This document shows positions 18,174 through 24,885 of a stretch of 64,000 bases of DNA, piece by piece; the first letter of the stretch is position 1; each line of letters opens with the position of its first letter. The position numbers and the translations under genes were made by a program. The stretch spans positions 124,001 to 188,000 of the forward strand of contig NZ_CANLYD010000008.1 in assembly GCF_947495315.1 (NCBI RefSeq). Reading direction: 5' to 3'. The notes under the pieces are model-generated. The model was not told the origin of the DNA and did no database searches. It saw nothing but the letters and a program-made list of their open reading frames with translations. This DNA is from an uncultured Aquimarina sp. GTDB taxonomy: Bacteria; Bacteroidota; Bacteroidia; Flavobacteriales; Flavobacteriaceae.

Positions 18174-18452
18174 AAAATAGTCATCTAATTATTGAAAGCG
18201 GAGCTTTTAAATCTTTTTCTACCAGTATAGTATTTATTTTCCGTTAAAAAATCTTGAAGCCTTGGAAAGATTTTAGGGAAATAAATACGGTTTTGGCTTT
18301 AGCCAAAAATACCTTAGAAAAAGTGTCTTTTCTTTTGGTTCGTTTTCTTTGGACAAGCAAAGAAAATGAACAGAAGGTCAAAGAAAAAGAATGGTTTTTA
18401 AAATGAATTGAAAAGATTATTTTTAAATAGATTTATAATGAATATTTGAAAA
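18174..18452 (+). repeat. Noncoding gap with a repeat-like hairpin
   Basis: About 280 bp without a convincing gene. It contains the inverted repeat GTTCGTTTTCTTTG (18338-18351) with CAAAGAAAATGAAC (18358-18371), 13 of 14 pairs. I believe this is an intergenic repeat type common in the phylum. Nothing else is recognisable. Confidence 0.5.
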
Positions 18453-18815
18453 ATGCTAGGACTAAGAACCACTATATATAAAGTCAGTAATTTGGAAAAA
18501 GCCAAAGAATGGTATGCAAAGGCTTTTGATACAAAACAATATTTTGATGAACCATTTTATGTTGGTTTCAATATCGGCGGATATGAACTTGGACTTTTGC
18601 CGGAAGAAGGTATTGTGAAAGATAAAGCGTATAGTGTACTTTCCTATTGGGGAGTAGATGATATTCATAAAACCTATCAAAAACTTATTGAATTAGGAGC
18701 TACAGAACACGAAAAACCTACTAATGTGGGAGGCGAACTGATGGTAGCTTCGGTAAAAGATCCTTGGAATAATATTATTGGAATCATATATAATCCAGAA
18801 TTTAAATTAACATAA
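18453..18815 (+). CDS. VOC family (glyoxalase-like) protein
   Basis: This 120-residue protein is built as one vicinal-oxygen-chelate domain: MLGLRTTIYKVSNLEKAKEWY at the start, GGYELGLLPE in the middle and SVKDPWNNIIGIIYNPEF at the end. Members bind a metal and act on small electrophiles or as resistance proteins, but the substrate cannot be read from sequence. Its position between paaD and paaG, in the same orientation, suggests expression with the operon. A role in handling reactive epoxide or oxepin intermediates is possible but unproven. Confidence 0.85.
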   Translation: MLGLRTTIYKVSNLEKAKEWYAKAFDTKQYFDEPFYVGFNIGGYELGLLPEEGIVKDKAYSVLSYWGVDDIHKTYQKLIELGATEHEKPTNVGGELMVASVKDPWNNIIGIIYNPEFKLT

Positions 18816-18823
18816 TAAAAAGT

Positions 18824-18850
18824 TCCTCAAAGATTTTAAAAACCTTTGAG
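18824..18850 (+). terminator. Hairpin between the VOC gene and paaG
   Basis: CCTCAAAG and CTTTGAGG arms with an AT-rich loop. No T-run follows, so it is more likely an mRNA processing or stability hairpin, or a weak attenuator, than a true terminator. Confidence 0.4.
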
Positions 18851-18869
18851 GCCTATAAAAGACTAAAGT

Positions 18870-19649
18870 TTGAACTCAATAGAATTAACAATAGAAAACG
18901 GAATTGCCAAAGTAACCCTAAATCGTCCGGAAACTTTTAATAGTTTCAATAGAGAAATGGCACTAAGATTACAGGATACTTTAGATGCTTGCGAAACTAA
19001 CGATGAGGTTAGAGCGATAATTCTAACAGGTAATGGTAAAGCGTTTTGTGCCGGTCAGGATCTTAAGGAAGTTACTTCTCCTGAATTAAATCCCGGTTTT
19101 AGAAAAATACTAGAGGAACATTATAATCCAATAGTAAAAAGAATACGACATATTGAGAAACCAATAATAGCAGCAGTTAATGGTGTGGCAGCAGGAGCTG
19201 GAGCAAATATTGCTTTAGCTTGTGATATAGTTGTAGCTGTAGAAACAGCAAGTTTTATACAAGCATTTAGTAAAATTGGATTGATTCCTGATAGTGCGGG
19301 GACTTTTTTTCTGCCAAGATTGATTGGTTTTCAAAAAGCTTCTGCTTTGATGATGTTAGGAGACAAGATAAGTGCAAAAGAAGCAGAAGAATTAGGAATG
19401 TTATACAAAGTATTTCCTATCGAAACGTTCGAAGAAGAAGTACTTAAGTTAGCTTCCAAAGTTGCTCAAATGCCAACTAAAGCCTTAGGGTTGACTAAGA
19501 GGTTACTAAACCAATCTATGGTCAATAATCTAGATCAACAGTTGGTAATGGAGTCTGATTTACAGATAGAAGCAGCAGAAAGTGAGGATTATGCAGAAGG
19601 GGTAAATGCTTTTATAGAAAAAAGAAAACCAGTTTTTAAAGGAAAGTAA
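18870..19649 (+). CDS. paaG: 1,2-epoxyphenylacetyl-CoA isomerase
   Basis: This 259-residue crotonase-fold enzyme turns the ring epoxide into the oxepin form. FCAGQDLKE (near 61), VNGVAAGAGANIALACDI (near 107) and FSKIGLIPDSAG (near 134) match PaaG closely, more so than ordinary enoyl-CoA hydratases. The start is a TTG: the protein reads MNSIELTIENG, the correct N-terminus, and no nearer ATG exists. The TTG start may lower its translation relative to its neighbours. Confidence 0.92.
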   Translation: MNSIELTIENGIAKVTLNRPETFNSFNREMALRLQDTLDACETNDEVRAIILTGNGKAFCAGQDLKEVTSPELNPGFRKILEEHYNPIVKRIRHIEKPIIAAVNGVAAGAGANIALACDIVVAVETASFIQAFSKIGLIPDSAGTFFLPRLIGFQKASALMMLGDKISAKEAEELGMLYKVFPIETFEEEVLKLASKVAQMPTKALGLTKRLLNQSMVNNLDQQLVMESDLQIEAAESEDYAEGVNAFIEKRKPVFKGK

Positions 19650-20159
19650 ATAAAGAATGTCAAACAAAAGAATATCGAATGATGAAGAAGCATTTGGTTG
19701 AAAGTAAAAAATAGAAATAATAATGAATAGAAAGTATGATTTGGAAGAAAGGTTAATTCAATTTTCTATCGATATAATTATGCTTTGTGGAAAAATAGAA
19801 CAAAATTTTGCTTCTCAACATTTATCAAAACAATTAATTCGCTCAGTGACATCTTCTGCATTGAATTATGGAGAAGCTCAAAGTGCAGAGTCGTCAAGAG
19901 ATTTTCTTCATAAAATGAAGATTTGTCTAAAAGAACTTAGGGAGTCTTTAGTGAATTTGAAAATTCAAAAAGGGGCTCACCTTATTAAAAATGTAGAAAA
20001 GTTAGAATTACTTTTAAAAGAAAATAATGAACTCATTGCGATTTTTGTTTCAAGCATTCGAACTTCGCAAAATAAAAATAAATAAATGAATGTTTTTCAG
20101 TTATACGAAATTGAAGACTTCGATATTGTGTATTTAACATTTAATATTCGACATTAATT
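19650..20159 (+). mobile_element. Inverted-repeat element 2 carrying a four-helix-bundle gene
   Basis: It fills the paaG-paaH gap. The upstream flank contains AATGTC then GAATATCGAATGATGAAG; the downstream flank contains the inverse forms CTTCGATATTGTG and AATATTCGACATT. The match is imperfect but clear in reverse complement. The layout is the same as in elements 1, 3 and 4. Confidence 0.6.
19723..20085 (+). CDS. Four-helix bundle protein (S23 type), copy 2
   Basis: This 120-residue helical protein contains HLSKQLIRSVTSSALNYGEA and KICLKELRESLVNLKIQK. It is about 70 percent identical to copy 4 by eye, with an identical C-terminus (ELIAIFVSSIRTSQNKNK), so the two are recent duplicates. It lies between paaG and paaH within self-complementary flanks. 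The function is unknown; the family is thought to bind RNA or DNA. Confidence 0.85.
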   Translation: MNRKYDLEERLIQFSIDIIMLCGKIEQNFASQHLSKQLIRSVTSSALNYGEAQSAESSRDFLHKMKICLKELRESLVNLKIQKGAHLIKNVEKLELLLKENNELIAIFVSSIRTSQNKNK

Positions 20160-21356
20160 ATGATTGTAGGCGTAATAGGATCCGGGACAATGGGCAGCGG
20201 TATTGCACAAGTAGCAGCTACTGCTGGTTGTAAGGTAAAAGTTTTTGATACAAAACAAGAAGCCCTTGATAGAAGTAAAAAATCTCTGGAAAAAATTCTT
20301 TCTCGTTTGATTGAAAAAGGAAGAATAGATGAGGTAGAAAAAAATCGAATTCTAACCAACATCTCCTATGTAAATACACTAAAAGACCTAAGCGACACGA
20401 ACCTTACTATTGAGGCGATCATTGAAAATTTAGAAATTAAAAAGAAAGTATTTTCAGAATTAGAAAGCTATGTTACTGAGGATACTATTATAGCTTCTAA
20501 TACATCTTCATTATCTATTGCTTCAATAGCATCTTCTTTAAAAAAACCAGAACGTTGTATCGGAATTCATTTCTTTAATCCAGCTCCATTGATGAGGTTA
20601 GTAGAAGTTATACCTGCTGTACAAACATCTGATCAAGTAAAAAATAAAACCGTAGACATAATAAAAGATTGGAAAAAGGTGGTAGCAATTGCTAAAGATA
20701 CACCAGGCTTTATAGTGAATCGCGTTGCAAGACCATTTTATGGAGAATCACTGCGCATATATGAAGAAGGATTAGCCGACTTAGCTACAATCGATTCTAG
20801 CCTGAAGGAATTGGGAGGGTTTAGAATGGGACCTTTTGAACTGATGGATTTTATAGGTAATGATGTGAATTATACGGTAACCGAAACAGTTTTTGAAGCC
20901 TTTTATTACGACCCTAGATACAAACCATCATTTACACAAAAAAGGTTGTCAGAAGCTGGATATTTGGGAAGAAAATCAGGAAAAGGATATTATAAGTATG
21001 ATGAACAAGGTAAAATAACATCTCAAAATATAGATAGTTCTATTACTTCTGATGGAACCGAAAAGTTATCCAAAGAAGAGCTCTCTCAGTATATTTTTAA
21101 TCGGGTGTTGGTGATGCTAATTAACGAAGCTGCAGATGCCTTATTTTGGAATATAGCTTCTGCAGAAGATATTGACAATGCAATGAGCAAAGGAGTTAAT
21201 TATCCAAAAGGATTACTGTCTTGGGCAGATAAAAAAGGAATCGATTGGTGTGTTAACAAATTAGATAAGTTGTATAATGAATATCGTGAAGACAGATATC
21301 GCTGTAGTCCATTACTTAGAAGAATGGAGCAAGAAAACAAAAAGTTTTTCTTATAG
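20160..21356 (+). CDS. paaH: 3-hydroxyadipyl-CoA dehydrogenase
   Basis: This 398-residue NAD-dependent 3-hydroxyacyl-CoA dehydrogenase has a Rossmann motif GVIGSGTMGSGIAQVAA at the extreme N-terminus, IGIHFFNPAPLMRLVEV near 140 and ETPGFIVNR-like DTPGFIVNR near 180. It oxidises 3-hydroxyadipyl-CoA late in the pathway. E. coli PaaH is longer (about 475), so the second C-terminal helical domain here is shortened. It lies between two four-helix-bundle elements. The ATG at 20160 directly follows the repeat flank. Confidence 0.93.
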   Translation: MIVGVIGSGTMGSGIAQVAATAGCKVKVFDTKQEALDRSKKSLEKILSRLIEKGRIDEVEKNRILTNISYVNTLKDLSDTNLTIEAIIENLEIKKKVFSELESYVTEDTIIASNTSSLSIASIASSLKKPERCIGIHFFNPAPLMRLVEVIPAVQTSDQVKNKTVDIIKDWKKVVAIAKDTPGFIVNRVARPFYGESLRIYEEGLADLATIDSSLKELGGFRMGPFELMDFIGNDVNYTVTETVFEAFYYDPRYKPSFTQKRLSEAGYLGRKSGKGYYKYDEQGKITSQNIDSSITSDGTEKLSKEELSQYIFNRVLVMLINEAADALFWNIASAEDIDNAMSKGVNYPKGLLSWADKKGIDWCVNKLDKLYNEYREDRYRCSPLLRRMEQENKKFFL

Positions 21357-21833
21357 GATAAGGTATGAGGATTGAGGTATGAGAAACAATAGTTAAATAT
21401 GGATTCTAAATATAATTTTAAATTCGAAAATTTAACAGTTTATAATAAGGCAATGGAGTTTGGAGAAATTGTGAATACATCAACGAAAAAGTTTCCAAAA
21501 GAGGAACGATTTGAGTTAAGTTCTCAGTTTAGGAGAGCCGCAGATTCTATAGCTCTCAATATAGCTGAAGGATCTGGAGGAACTGATCCTCAGTTTTATA
21601 ATTATTTAGGAAATGCTTGGCATAGCGCTCATGAATGTGTTTCCTGCAGTTCTAAAGCTAGAATCAGAAGATACATAACTTTAGAAGAAGATGAAGAAAA
21701 CAGAAGAATACTTACAGAGCTTTCAAAAATGATAACAACATTACGAAATAGAATTTCAGACAGAATAAAAAGTAAGAAATAGTAAAACATGAAAAACCTC
21801 ACACCTACTCCCTCACACCTCATACCTGTCAAA
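21357..21833 (+). mobile_element. Inverted-repeat element 3 carrying a four-helix-bundle gene
   Basis: The clearest case. The upstream flank (21360-21385) reads AAGGTATGAGGATTGAGG; the downstream flank (21795-21830) reads CCTCACACC, CCTCACACCTCATACCTG. The reverse complement of the second is a run of GGTATGAGG/GTGTGAGG units equal to the first. The element ends at the ATG of paaI. Confidence 0.75.
21399..21782 (+). CDS. Four-helix bundle protein (S23 type), copy 3, divergent
   Basis: This 127-residue protein has the canonical family start FENLTVYNKAMEFGEIV, SSQFRRAADSIALNIAEGSG and TLRNRISDRI at the end. It belongs to the longer, more typical branch of the family and is clearly not a recent duplicate of copies 1, 2 or 4. 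The third helix (HSAHECVSCSSKARIRRY) is rich in Cys, which is unusual. It is inserted between paaH and paaI. Confidence 0.85.
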   Translation: MDSKYNFKFENLTVYNKAMEFGEIVNTSTKKFPKEERFELSSQFRRAADSIALNIAEGSGGTDPQFYNYLGNAWHSAHECVSCSSKARIRRYITLEEDEENRRILTELSKMITTLRNRISDRIKSKK

Positions 21834-22211
21834 ATGCTTAGCAAAGACGCTTTTAGTCAGTGGCTGGGTATTGAGGTTCTGGAGGTAAAAAAAGGAAGAT
21901 GCAAGGTAGGAATGACAGTTAGAAAAGAGATGCTCAATAGTATGGGGAAGGCTCATGGAGGAATTTCGTATAGCTTGGCTGATACTGCATTTGGATTTTC
22001 TGCAAATACTCACGGTAAATATGCAGTTTCTATAGAAACTTCTATCAATCATATTGAAGCATTAGAAGAAGGAGATTATTTAACTGCAGAAGCGGTGACC
22101 GATATAGCAAAAACTAAGATTGGTTTTAATATCGTTGAGGTTAAAAGAGGAGAACAGATTGTAGCGCTATTCAAAGGAGTGGTATATAGAACCAATAAAG
22201 ACTGGCTATAA
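21834..22211 (+). CDS. paaI: Acyl-CoA thioesterase of phenylacetate degradation
   Basis: I start this at the ATG at 21834 (MLSKDAFSQWLGIEVLE), giving 125 residues. An in-frame upstream ATG at 21789 would add 15 residues read entirely from the inverted-repeat flank. The hotdog-fold signature is NSMGKAHGGISYSLADTAFG, with the catalytic Asp after HGG. PaaI hydrolyses CoA esters that stall in the pathway and rescues CoA. It comes after element 3 and before a lipoprotein gene. Confidence 0.92.
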   Translation: MLSKDAFSQWLGIEVLEVKKGRCKVGMTVRKEMLNSMGKAHGGISYSLADTAFGFSANTHGKYAVSIETSINHIEALEEGDYLTAEAVTDIAKTKIGFNIVEVKRGEQIVALFKGVVYRTNKDWL

Positions 22212-22241
22212 TTTTTTAATATAACTAACTAACACAAACCA

Positions 22242-22790
22242 ATGAGAACTTTTTTAGTAGCAATATTATTTTTATCAATTATTTCCTGTGGAAAGGATAC
22301 AAAATCAAAAAAAGAAACATTAGAAGGAACAGATCCTATTGTCACAGAAACTAAAGAAGAAATATCAGAGGAAGTTCAAAATGCTTTGGGAGATCTTTTT
22401 AATGATGAGATAGTAATGGAGGTGGATGAAACCGTTTTTGTAATAGATAACGGAACAAATCGTGCTAATGAAGATATGTCTGCTGGTATTATGAAAATGT
22501 TAGCTCCTCAGCCGTATAACGCATTCAAAGAAAGGATGATGAACGAATCTGTAGAACAAAATGGAGTAACTTCTTTAGGAATTGAAGAGACCGAACTTGA
22601 AGGTAGAAAAGTTCTTGTTCAAAAGTCGATGACTATAGATGAGGTGGGTGATAAAATGATTATGATGATGTATGCATTACCTGCTGGAGAAAAAACAATA
22701 ATGATATCTTCTTATTTTATGGAAAAAGAAGAATCTAAATATTTGCCATTAATAGAAAAATCAGTTGCTACGGCAAAATTGAAAAAATAA
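22242..22790 (+). CDS. Putative lipoprotein, 182 aa, unknown function
   Basis: It starts MRTFLVAILFLSIISCGKDTKSK, a lipoprotein signal with Cys 16. The rest is acidic and helical, with no recognisable domain apart from a repeated-beta region (GRKVLVQKSMTIDEVGDKMIM). It is co-oriented with the paa genes and only 30 bp behind paaI, so probably co-transcribed. There is no sequence link to aromatic catabolism. Confidence 0.7.
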   Translation: MRTFLVAILFLSIISCGKDTKSKKETLEGTDPIVTETKEEISEEVQNALGDLFNDEIVMEVDETVFVIDNGTNRANEDMSAGIMKMLAPQPYNAFKERMMNESVEQNGVTSLGIEETELEGRKVLVQKSMTIDEVGDKMIMMMYALPAGEKTIMISSYFMEKEESKYLPLIEKSVATAKLKK

Positions 22791-23282
22791 AGAATATTGA
22801 ATAAGGAATAACGAATAACGAATGAAGAAGTTTTAAAAAACACACGATGAATAATGATGAAGAGTAAATATGATTTAGAAGATCGTTTGATTCGTTTTTC
22901 CGTTGATATTATTGTAGTATGCCGAGAATTGGAAGGAGATTATGCCTCGCAACATTTGTCTAAGCAATTAATCCGATCAGTGACATCAGCAGCTCTAAAT
23001 TATGGAGAAGCACAAAGTGCTGAATCTCCACGTGATTTTTTGCATAAAATGAAATTATGCTTAAAAGAACTAAGAGAATCCTTGGTCAATTTAAAGATTC
23101 AAAAAGGTGTAAATTTAATTGGAGATTTAGATAGACTAGAGAATCTTTTGAAAGAAAATAATGAACTAATTGCGATTTTCGTTTCTAGCATTCGAACATC
23201 ACAAAATAAAAACAAAACATAATTTTAAGGATGCTGAGTTATAGAAATATTTCAATATTCAGTATTCAAAATTTGATATTTA
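22791..23282 (+). mobile_element. Inverted-repeat element 4 carrying a four-helix-bundle gene
   Basis: The upstream flank (22791-22832) has units GAATATTGAATAAGGAATAACG; the downstream flank (23245-23280) has TTTCAATATTCAGTATTCAAAA, its inverse. It fills the gap before paaJ. Confidence 0.65.
22854..23222 (+). CDS. Four-helix bundle protein (S23 type), copy 4
   Basis: This 122-residue close paralogue of copy 2 has the same HLSKQLIRSVTSAALNYGEA and CLKELRESLVNLKIQKG segments. The start is the ATG at 22854 or the next one at 22857, which matches copy 2 better. It lies within its own inverted flanks between the lipoprotein gene and paaJ. The function is unknown. Confidence 0.85.
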   Translation: MMKSKYDLEDRLIRFSVDIIVVCRELEGDYASQHLSKQLIRSVTSAALNYGEAQSAESPRDFLHKMKLCLKELRESLVNLKIQKGVNLIGDLDRLENLLKENNELIAIFVSSIRTSQNKNKT

Positions 23283-24491
23283 ATGGAAGCATATATAATA
23301 GATGGAGTTCGAACTCCCATAGGAAGTTATAAGGGAACATTATCTGCTGTTAGGACGGATGATTTGGGAGCTTTAGTTATCAAAGAATTAGTAGAAAAAC
23401 ATCCTAATATCCCTAAAGAAGATTATGATGATGTAATTATGGGATGTGCTAATCAGGCTGGAGAAGATAATCGAAATGTAGCTAGAATGTGCTCTTTATT
23501 AGCTGGACTTCCCTTTACAGTACCAGGAGAAACTGTAAACCGTTTATGTAGCTCCGGGCTCTCTGCAATCATACACGCAAATAGAGCAATAAAAGCAGGC
23601 GATGGTGATCTTTTTATTTCCGGAGGAGTTGAAAATATGACACGTGGGCCATATGTCATAGCAAAACCATCTTCAGCATTCGGAAATGATTCTAAAATGT
23701 ATGATTCTAGTTTTGGATGGAGATTTGTAAACAAAAAGATGCACGAGTTGTATGGTACAGATGGAATGGGGAATACAGCAGAGAATTTGGTAGAGAAATA
23801 TAATATCTCTAGAGAAGATCAGGATGCATTTGCACACTGGAGTCAGATGAAAGCTACCAAAGCACAAGAATCTGGCAGATTAGCAAAAGAAATTACCACA
23901 GTAGAGATACCACAGCGTAAAAAAGATCCCATTCTATTTTCTAAAGATGAATTTATAAAATCTTCTACGAGTAAAGAGATTTTAGCGAAGTTGCGTCCAG
24001 CATTCAAAAAAGATGGTAGTGTAACTGCTGGAAATTCATCTGGATTAAATGACGGAGCAGCGGCAACTATTATTGCTTCAGAAGAAGCAGTTAAAAAATA
24101 TAATCTAAAACCGATCGCGAGAATTGTAAGTTCAGCAGTAGTTGGGGTAGAACCAAGAATTATGGGTATTGGTCCTGTTCAAGCTTCTAATAAAGCCTTA
24201 GAAAAAGCAGGAATCACTATGAACGATATTGATGTCATAGAATTGAATGAAGCTTTTGCTTCACAAGCGCTAGCGTGTATAAGAGAATGGGGATTAAAAG
24301 ATGATGATCCTAGAATAAACCCTAATGGTGGATCCATTGCTATCGGACATCCATTAGGTGTAACGGGAACAAGAATTGCATACTCGGCAGCTGTAGAATT
24401 ACAAGAACAAAACAAACGATACGCATTAATAACTATGTGCATAGGGGTGGGACAAGGATATGCTTGTGTAATTGAGAACGTCAATTTTTAA
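23283..24491 (+). CDS. paaJ: 3-oxoadipyl-CoA thiolase
   Basis: This 402-residue thiolase has the acyl-binding Cys in NRLCSSGL (near 88), NEAFA (near 323), GHPLGVTG (near 358) and the second active Cys in MCIGVGQG near the C-terminus. In this cluster it most likely acts as the thiolase that releases acetyl-CoA and succinyl-CoA. It may also handle the earlier 3-oxo-5,6-dehydrosuberyl-CoA, as in E. coli. The ATG directly follows the repeat flank of element 4. Confidence 0.94.
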   Translation: MEAYIIDGVRTPIGSYKGTLSAVRTDDLGALVIKELVEKHPNIPKEDYDDVIMGCANQAGEDNRNVARMCSLLAGLPFTVPGETVNRLCSSGLSAIIHANRAIKAGDGDLFISGGVENMTRGPYVIAKPSSAFGNDSKMYDSSFGWRFVNKKMHELYGTDGMGNTAENLVEKYNISREDQDAFAHWSQMKATKAQESGRLAKEITTVEIPQRKKDPILFSKDEFIKSSTSKEILAKLRPAFKKDGSVTAGNSSGLNDGAAATIIASEEAVKKYNLKPIARIVSSAVVGVEPRIMGIGPVQASNKALEKAGITMNDIDVIELNEAFASQALACIREWGLKDDDPRINPNGGSIAIGHPLGVTGTRIAYSAAVELQEQNKRYALITMCIGVGQGYACVIENVNF

Positions 24492-24885
24492 AGACCCATT
24501 TAATGCATCATTTGTCATTCCAGCGGAAGCTGGAATCCAAAATAAAAGTAGTTGAAATTGAAGATAGTGTTTCTGAAGATAAATTGTTATTAGCAATTTT
24601 AAAGGTTAGAATAAAAACGTTCTAAGAAACTTCAACGTGAAAAAATGAAGTGAACAAAACGTAAAATTAAATTCGCAAAATGTTAGAATGAATAAGCTGC
24701 TTCAAAACATAATTGATCAAAAGAAAGTTCAAACTAATAATAAGGCTTCATTTAATTTAGTGAACAGAACGAAATTTTTAGTTGAAATTTCTTAAGACTA
24801 GACTTTTTTGTTGTCACCCTGAGCGGAGTCGAAGGGTTGGGCAATGCAAAAAAGAAATCATTAGATAATAAAGAAATATTTTAAT
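24492..24885 (+). repeat. Noncoding gap with two REP-like palindromes around a MITE-like element
   Basis: This 394-bp gap has no gene. It contains the palindrome ATTCCAGCGGAAGCTGGAAT (about 24516-24535), the MITE-like element listed separately, and GTCACCCTGAGCGGAGTC (about 24813). The last of these occupies the place where the homologous element at 28207 has only TTTCTTTTTT. Confidence 0.6.
24621..24802 (+). mobile_element. MITE-like repeat, copy 1
   Basis: About 180 bp with long imperfect terminal inverted repeats: TAAGAAACTTCAAC on the left and GTTGAAATTTCTTA on the right, plus inner complementary parts (ATGAAGTGAAC; GTTCACTAAATTAAATGAAG in reverse). It is homologous over its whole length to 28207-28389. 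No coding capacity. Confidence 0.7.

Noticed and set aside
16410..23222. Four-helix-bundle genes as part of a diversity-generating retroelement
   Set aside because: No reverse transcriptase and no template/variable repeat pair in the window.
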